A stretch of DNA of 9,353 nt from Oribacterium sp. UBA5894 (GTDB lineage Bacteria > Bacillota > Clostridia > Lachnospirales > Lachnospiraceae), in contig DJEQ01000120.1 in assembly GCA_002431355.1 (NCBI GenBank), positions 8,083 to 17,435 of the forward strand. The letters are read 5' to 3'. The stretch's first letter is position 1. The number at the start of each line of letters is the position of its first letter. Positions 7,701 through 9,353 of the stretch are shown one piece after another. Below the pieces are notes generated by a model. That model did no database searches, was not told where the DNA came from, and saw only the letters and a list, made by a program, of their open reading frames with translations. The translations under genes were made by a program, and so were the position numbers.

Positions 7701-9086
7701 CGAGTAATCGAGAGAGCGTGCGAAGGTCTCGAGGAAAGAGCCACAGCCAGAGGAGCAGGCCTCATTGAGCTGTACCGAATCCACGGTGCCATCCTTGATG
7801 CGGATGCACTTCATGTCCTGACCACCGATATCGAGGATACAGTCGACCTCTGGCTCGAAGAACGCGGCCGCGTAGTAGTGAGAGATGGTTTCCACCTCCC
7901 CCTCATCCAGCTGGAAGGCCGACTTTAAAAGCGCCTCACCATAGCCGGTCGAACAGCTGTAGGCGATGCGTGCATCGGACGGCAGCAGGGAACGGATTTC
8001 CTTCATGGACTGAATGGCCGTTGCAATCGGTGAACCGTTGTTGTTTGCATAGAATTTATACAGCAGCTCGCCCTGCTCCGATACGAGCGCCAGCTTCGTG
8101 GTGGTCGAGCCGGCATCGATGCCGAGGAAGACATTGCCATGATAGCGGCGAAGATCCGCCGTCTTCACGCGCGCCTTCTCATGCCGTTCCGTGAACTCCT
8201 GATACTCTGCCTCATTATGGAAGAGCGGATCCATTCGCTTAATTTCGGCATCCATATGAATGCCGTGCCGAAGCTTCTGGATGAGCTCTGAGATGGACGT
8301 TTCTGTGGCATCCGCCGGGCAGTTCAGGCAGGAACCAATGGCCGCAAAGAGATGACTGTTCTCCGGCTCAATGATCTCGTCGCCCTGAAGATGCAGGGTG
8401 CGAATGAACGCCTTCCGAAGCTCTGGCATGAAGTGAAGCGGGCCGCCGAGGAAAGCCACATGACCACGGATCGGCTTCCCCTGTGCCAGACCGGAGATGG
8501 TCTGATTGACCACGGCCTGGAAGATGGACGCTGCGAGATCCTCACGTGCAGCACCCTCATTGATGAGCGGCTGAATATCCGTCTTTGCAAAGACACCACA
8601 GCGCGCTGCAATCGGATAGATCATCTGGTAGTGGGCAGCCAGCTCATTGAGCCCCGCAGCATCGGTATGGAGAAGCGAGGCCATCTGGTCAATGAAGGAG
8701 CCCGTACCACCGGCACAGATACCGTTCATGCGCTGATCCACCCCACCCTTAAAGTAGATGATCTTCGCATCCTCGCCGCCCAGCTCGATCGCAACATCGG
8801 TATCTGGACGATAGTCCTTGAGCGCCGTCGCGACCGCGACCACCTCCTGACAGAAGAATACCTGCATGTGCTTACTGAGCGTGAGTCCGCCGGAGCCTGT
8901 GATGACCGACGCAAGCCGGATCTCTCCGAGCTTCGTCCGCGCCTCCTCGAGAATATCCGCCAGTGTTCCCTGAATATCCGCATGGTGCCGACGATAATCC
9001 GAGAAAAGAAGCTGCTTCGCCTCATCGAGAATGGCGATTTTTACCGTTGTAGAACCGATATCGATTCCGAGTCTATATTGCTGCAT
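4707..9086 (-). CDS. Giant fused acyl-CoA dehydratase activase-type protein (two ASKHA ATPase domains, DUF2229 region, dehydratase-like C-terminus)
   Basis: A 1459-residue cytoplasmic protein. Domain 1 (about 5-260) is a BcrAD/BadFG-type ATPase: GIDIGSTTVK (7-16), ELGGEDAK (101-108), C124 in CAGGTGSF and C163. Domain 2 (about 319-580) repeats the fold: GIDAGSTTTK (322-331), DIGGQDMK (419-426), C444, C448 and C483. In activases such as HgdC, cysteines at the equivalent positions bind a [4Fe-4S] cluster between subunits; ATP hydrolysis drives a low-potential electron to a 2-hydroxyacyl-CoA dehydratase. A cysteine block follows (C627, C630, C634, C653; CxxCxxxC then NRCERG), then a DUF2229-like region (about 690-910), then a region resembling dehydratase subunits (about 1050-1459) with C1062, C1107, C1142 and C1404. 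The start is supported by AAGAGG 7 nt upstream. The fold assignment is strong. The substrate is unknown: no separate hgdAB, CoA-transferase or ferredoxin gene is in the window, so a role in amino-acid fermentation is only a guess. Confidence 0.9.
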   Translation of the reverse strand: MQQYRLGIDIGSTTVKIAILDEAKQLLFSDYRRHHADIQGTLADILEEARTKLGEIRLASVITGSGGLTLSKHMQVFFCQEVVAVATALKDYRPDTDVAIELGGEDAKIIYFKGGVDQRMNGICAGGTGSFIDQMASLLHTDAAGLNELAAHYQMIYPIAARCGVFAKTDIQPLINEGAAREDLAASIFQAVVNQTISGLAQGKPIRGHVAFLGGPLHFMPELRKAFIRTLHLQGDEIIEPENSHLFAAIGSCLNCPADATETSISELIQKLRHGIHMDAEIKRMDPLFHNEAEYQEFTERHEKARVKTADLRRYHGNVFLGIDAGSTTTKLALVSEQGELLYKFYANNNGSPIATAIQSMKEIRSLLPSDARIAYSCSTGYGEALLKSAFQLDEGEVETISHYYAAAFFEPEVDCILDIGGQDMKCIRIKDGTVDSVQLNEACSSGCGSFLETFARSLDYSVIDFAHEALYAKNPTDLGSRCTVFMNSNVKQAQKEGATVADISAGLAYSVIKNALYKVIKVTDAKDLGQHIVVQGGTFYNDAVLRAFENLLGAHVVRPDIAGIMGAFGAALIARERYQLKNEKLKSMKPGEEKKEALTAYGRVQTSMLPIDDIIGLKYTTRMARCQGCNNHCVLTINQFGAGRNFISGNRCERGLGKAKAKSDIPNLFAYKMKRMFDYEPLPADLAERGEVGIPRVLNMYENYPFWATFFRELKFRTVLSPASTRQIYELGIETIPSESECYPAKISHGHIEWLIKHGQKFIWYPCIPYERNETADAGNHYNCPMVTSYAENIINNVEDLQNESILFMKPFLALTNEKICTDQLVKVFVHPDRIEDSIRPVGDLTLEKIGEQFKKWNFTEAEIRSAAHEAWMELQRAHEDMEKKGEETLRWMKETGHRGIVLAGRPYHVDPEINHGIPELITSYNFAVLTEDSVSQLGKIERPLIVTDQWMYHTRLYRAASFVKTRDDLDLIQLNSFGCGLDAVTVDQVRDILTGSDKIYTVLKIDEVNNLGAARIRIRSLIAAIRVREEQHYTRTMHSASYDRALFTKEMRKEHYTILCPQMSPIHFELIAPAVRACGYNIEVLDNANRTAIDTGLKYVNNDACYPSIIVVGQIMDALNSGKYDLNHTAVIMSQTGGGCRASNYIGFIRRALEHAGMAQIPVISLNANGMETTPGFKLTLPLLTKALQAVVYGDIFMRCLYATRPYEATPGAANALHAKWRTTCIASLSKKGSSMGEFSRNVRGIIHDFDVLPLKEGLRKPKVGIVGEILVKFSPLANNHIVDLLEREGAEAVMPDLMDFLLYCFYNQNFKYENLGAGWKGRTLCNAAISLLEFFRKTARKAFAQSERFMAPGEIRELAKMARDYVSLGNQTGEGWFLTGEMLELIGEGVQNIVCTQPFGCLPNHIVGKGVIKELKRHHPEANIIAVDYDPGASEVNQLNRIKLMLTVAQNNLKAE

Positions 9087-9093
9087 GAAATAA

Positions 9094-9163
9094 CCTCTTA
9101 TTACCTATATTTAATGATAGAATAACAAAATAGCATTGTAGCATTTAAAAAATGGGCATTCAA
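9094..9163 (-). promoter_or_regulatory. Promoter and ribosome binding site of the activase gene
   Basis: On the minus strand, TTGAAT (9158-9163) lies 17 bases before TACAAT (9135-9140), and TG at 9142-9143 makes an extended -10 (TGCTACAAT). Transcription would begin near 9128, giving a leader of about 40 nt. The ribosome binding site AAGAGG (9094-9099) is 7 nt from the ATG. The leader is A/T-rich with no evident riboswitch or attenuator. Confidence 0.6.
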
Positions 9164-9180
9164 TCGGCAGAATCATAAAA

Positions 9181-9198
9181 CTTTTGTAAATTCAAAAG
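9181..9198. repeat. Short inverted repeat upstream of the activase promoter
   Basis: CTTTTG-taaatt-CAAAAG is a perfect 6-bp inverted repeat with a 6-nt centre, about 18 bp upstream of the -35 box. It could be an operator for a dimeric regulator or chance in an A/T-rich stretch. Confidence 0.3.
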
Positions 9199-9240
9199 GA
9201 CACCGGGAGGCAGCTTTCGCTGGCTGCAGAAGTGGCGTAG

Positions 9241-9353
9241 GGCAGAGGGCAGGCATCAGAAACCAGTACGCCGAGACCGGAAACAGCTAAGCCAGGGACC
9301 CCAAGCGGCACTAGGCCCTCTGTCAACGGAGCGTTTTCCTGATGAAAACGCTC
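9241..9353. repeat. Left half and apex of a palindromic repeat (element C)
   Basis: Read on the minus strand, 9241-9325 matches positions 1-85 over nearly its whole length, including GAGGGCCTAGTGCC, GTTTCCGG and GTACTGGTTTC. Beyond it, GAGCGTTTTC (9329-9338), loop CTGAT and GAAAACGCTC (9344-9353) form a perfect 10-bp hairpin that stops exactly at the window end. The loop read on the minus strand is ATCAG, close to the ATCAA loop of element B. The right arm should follow outside the window. No T-tract is visible on this side, so a terminator role is less clear than for element B. Confidence 0.8.

Overview
The window most resembles the chromosome of an anaerobic Firmicute, probably a moderately GC-rich Lachnospiraceae relative. 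This rests on the character of the RecJ and SHMT proteins, strong AGGAGG-type ribosome binding sites, and a very long fused acyl-CoA dehydratase activase-type protein of a kind typical of anaerobic Firmicutes. The genus cannot be named from the sequence alone.

Layout: (1) 1-about 85 is one half of a dispersed palindromic repeat (element A). (2) 109-981, minus strand, is a CPBP-family intramembrane protease. (3) 982-1220 is a divergent intergenic region with a duplicated leader segment and an extended -10 promoter for recJ. (4) 1221-2966, plus strand, is recJ. (5) 3017-4270, plus strand, is glyA, with its own candidate promoter inside the recJ 3' end. (6) 4271-4706 is an intergenic region made entirely of repeat structure: a 62-bp tandem array starting right after the glyA stop, merging into an approximately 250-bp imperfect palindrome (element B) that ends at the stop codon of the convergent gene. 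(7) 4707-9086, minus strand, is a 1459-aa protein with two ASKHA activase domains, a cysteine block, a DUF2229-type region and a dehydratase-like C-terminal region. (8) 9087-9353 holds its promoter and then the left half plus apex hairpin of a third palindromic element (element C).

The four genes do not form one pathway. RecJ is DNA repair, GlyA is one-carbon/glycine metabolism, the CPBP protein is a membrane protease, and the large protein is an iron-sulfur ATPase of unproven substrate. recJ and glyA are codirectional, 50 bp apart, and may be co-transcribed with an extra glyA start. glyA and the activase gene converge on element B, which probably works as a bidirectional terminator.

The least ordinary content is the repeat system. 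Three related palindromic intergenic elements occur in 9.4 kb. They share a block around GGGCCTAGTG and CTTAGGGTCCG, but their apex stems differ in sequence while still pairing. The window starts just outside one apex stem and stops exactly at the end of another, so these could be assembly breaks in a high-copy repeat family. The protein-coding genes themselves look intact and conventional.
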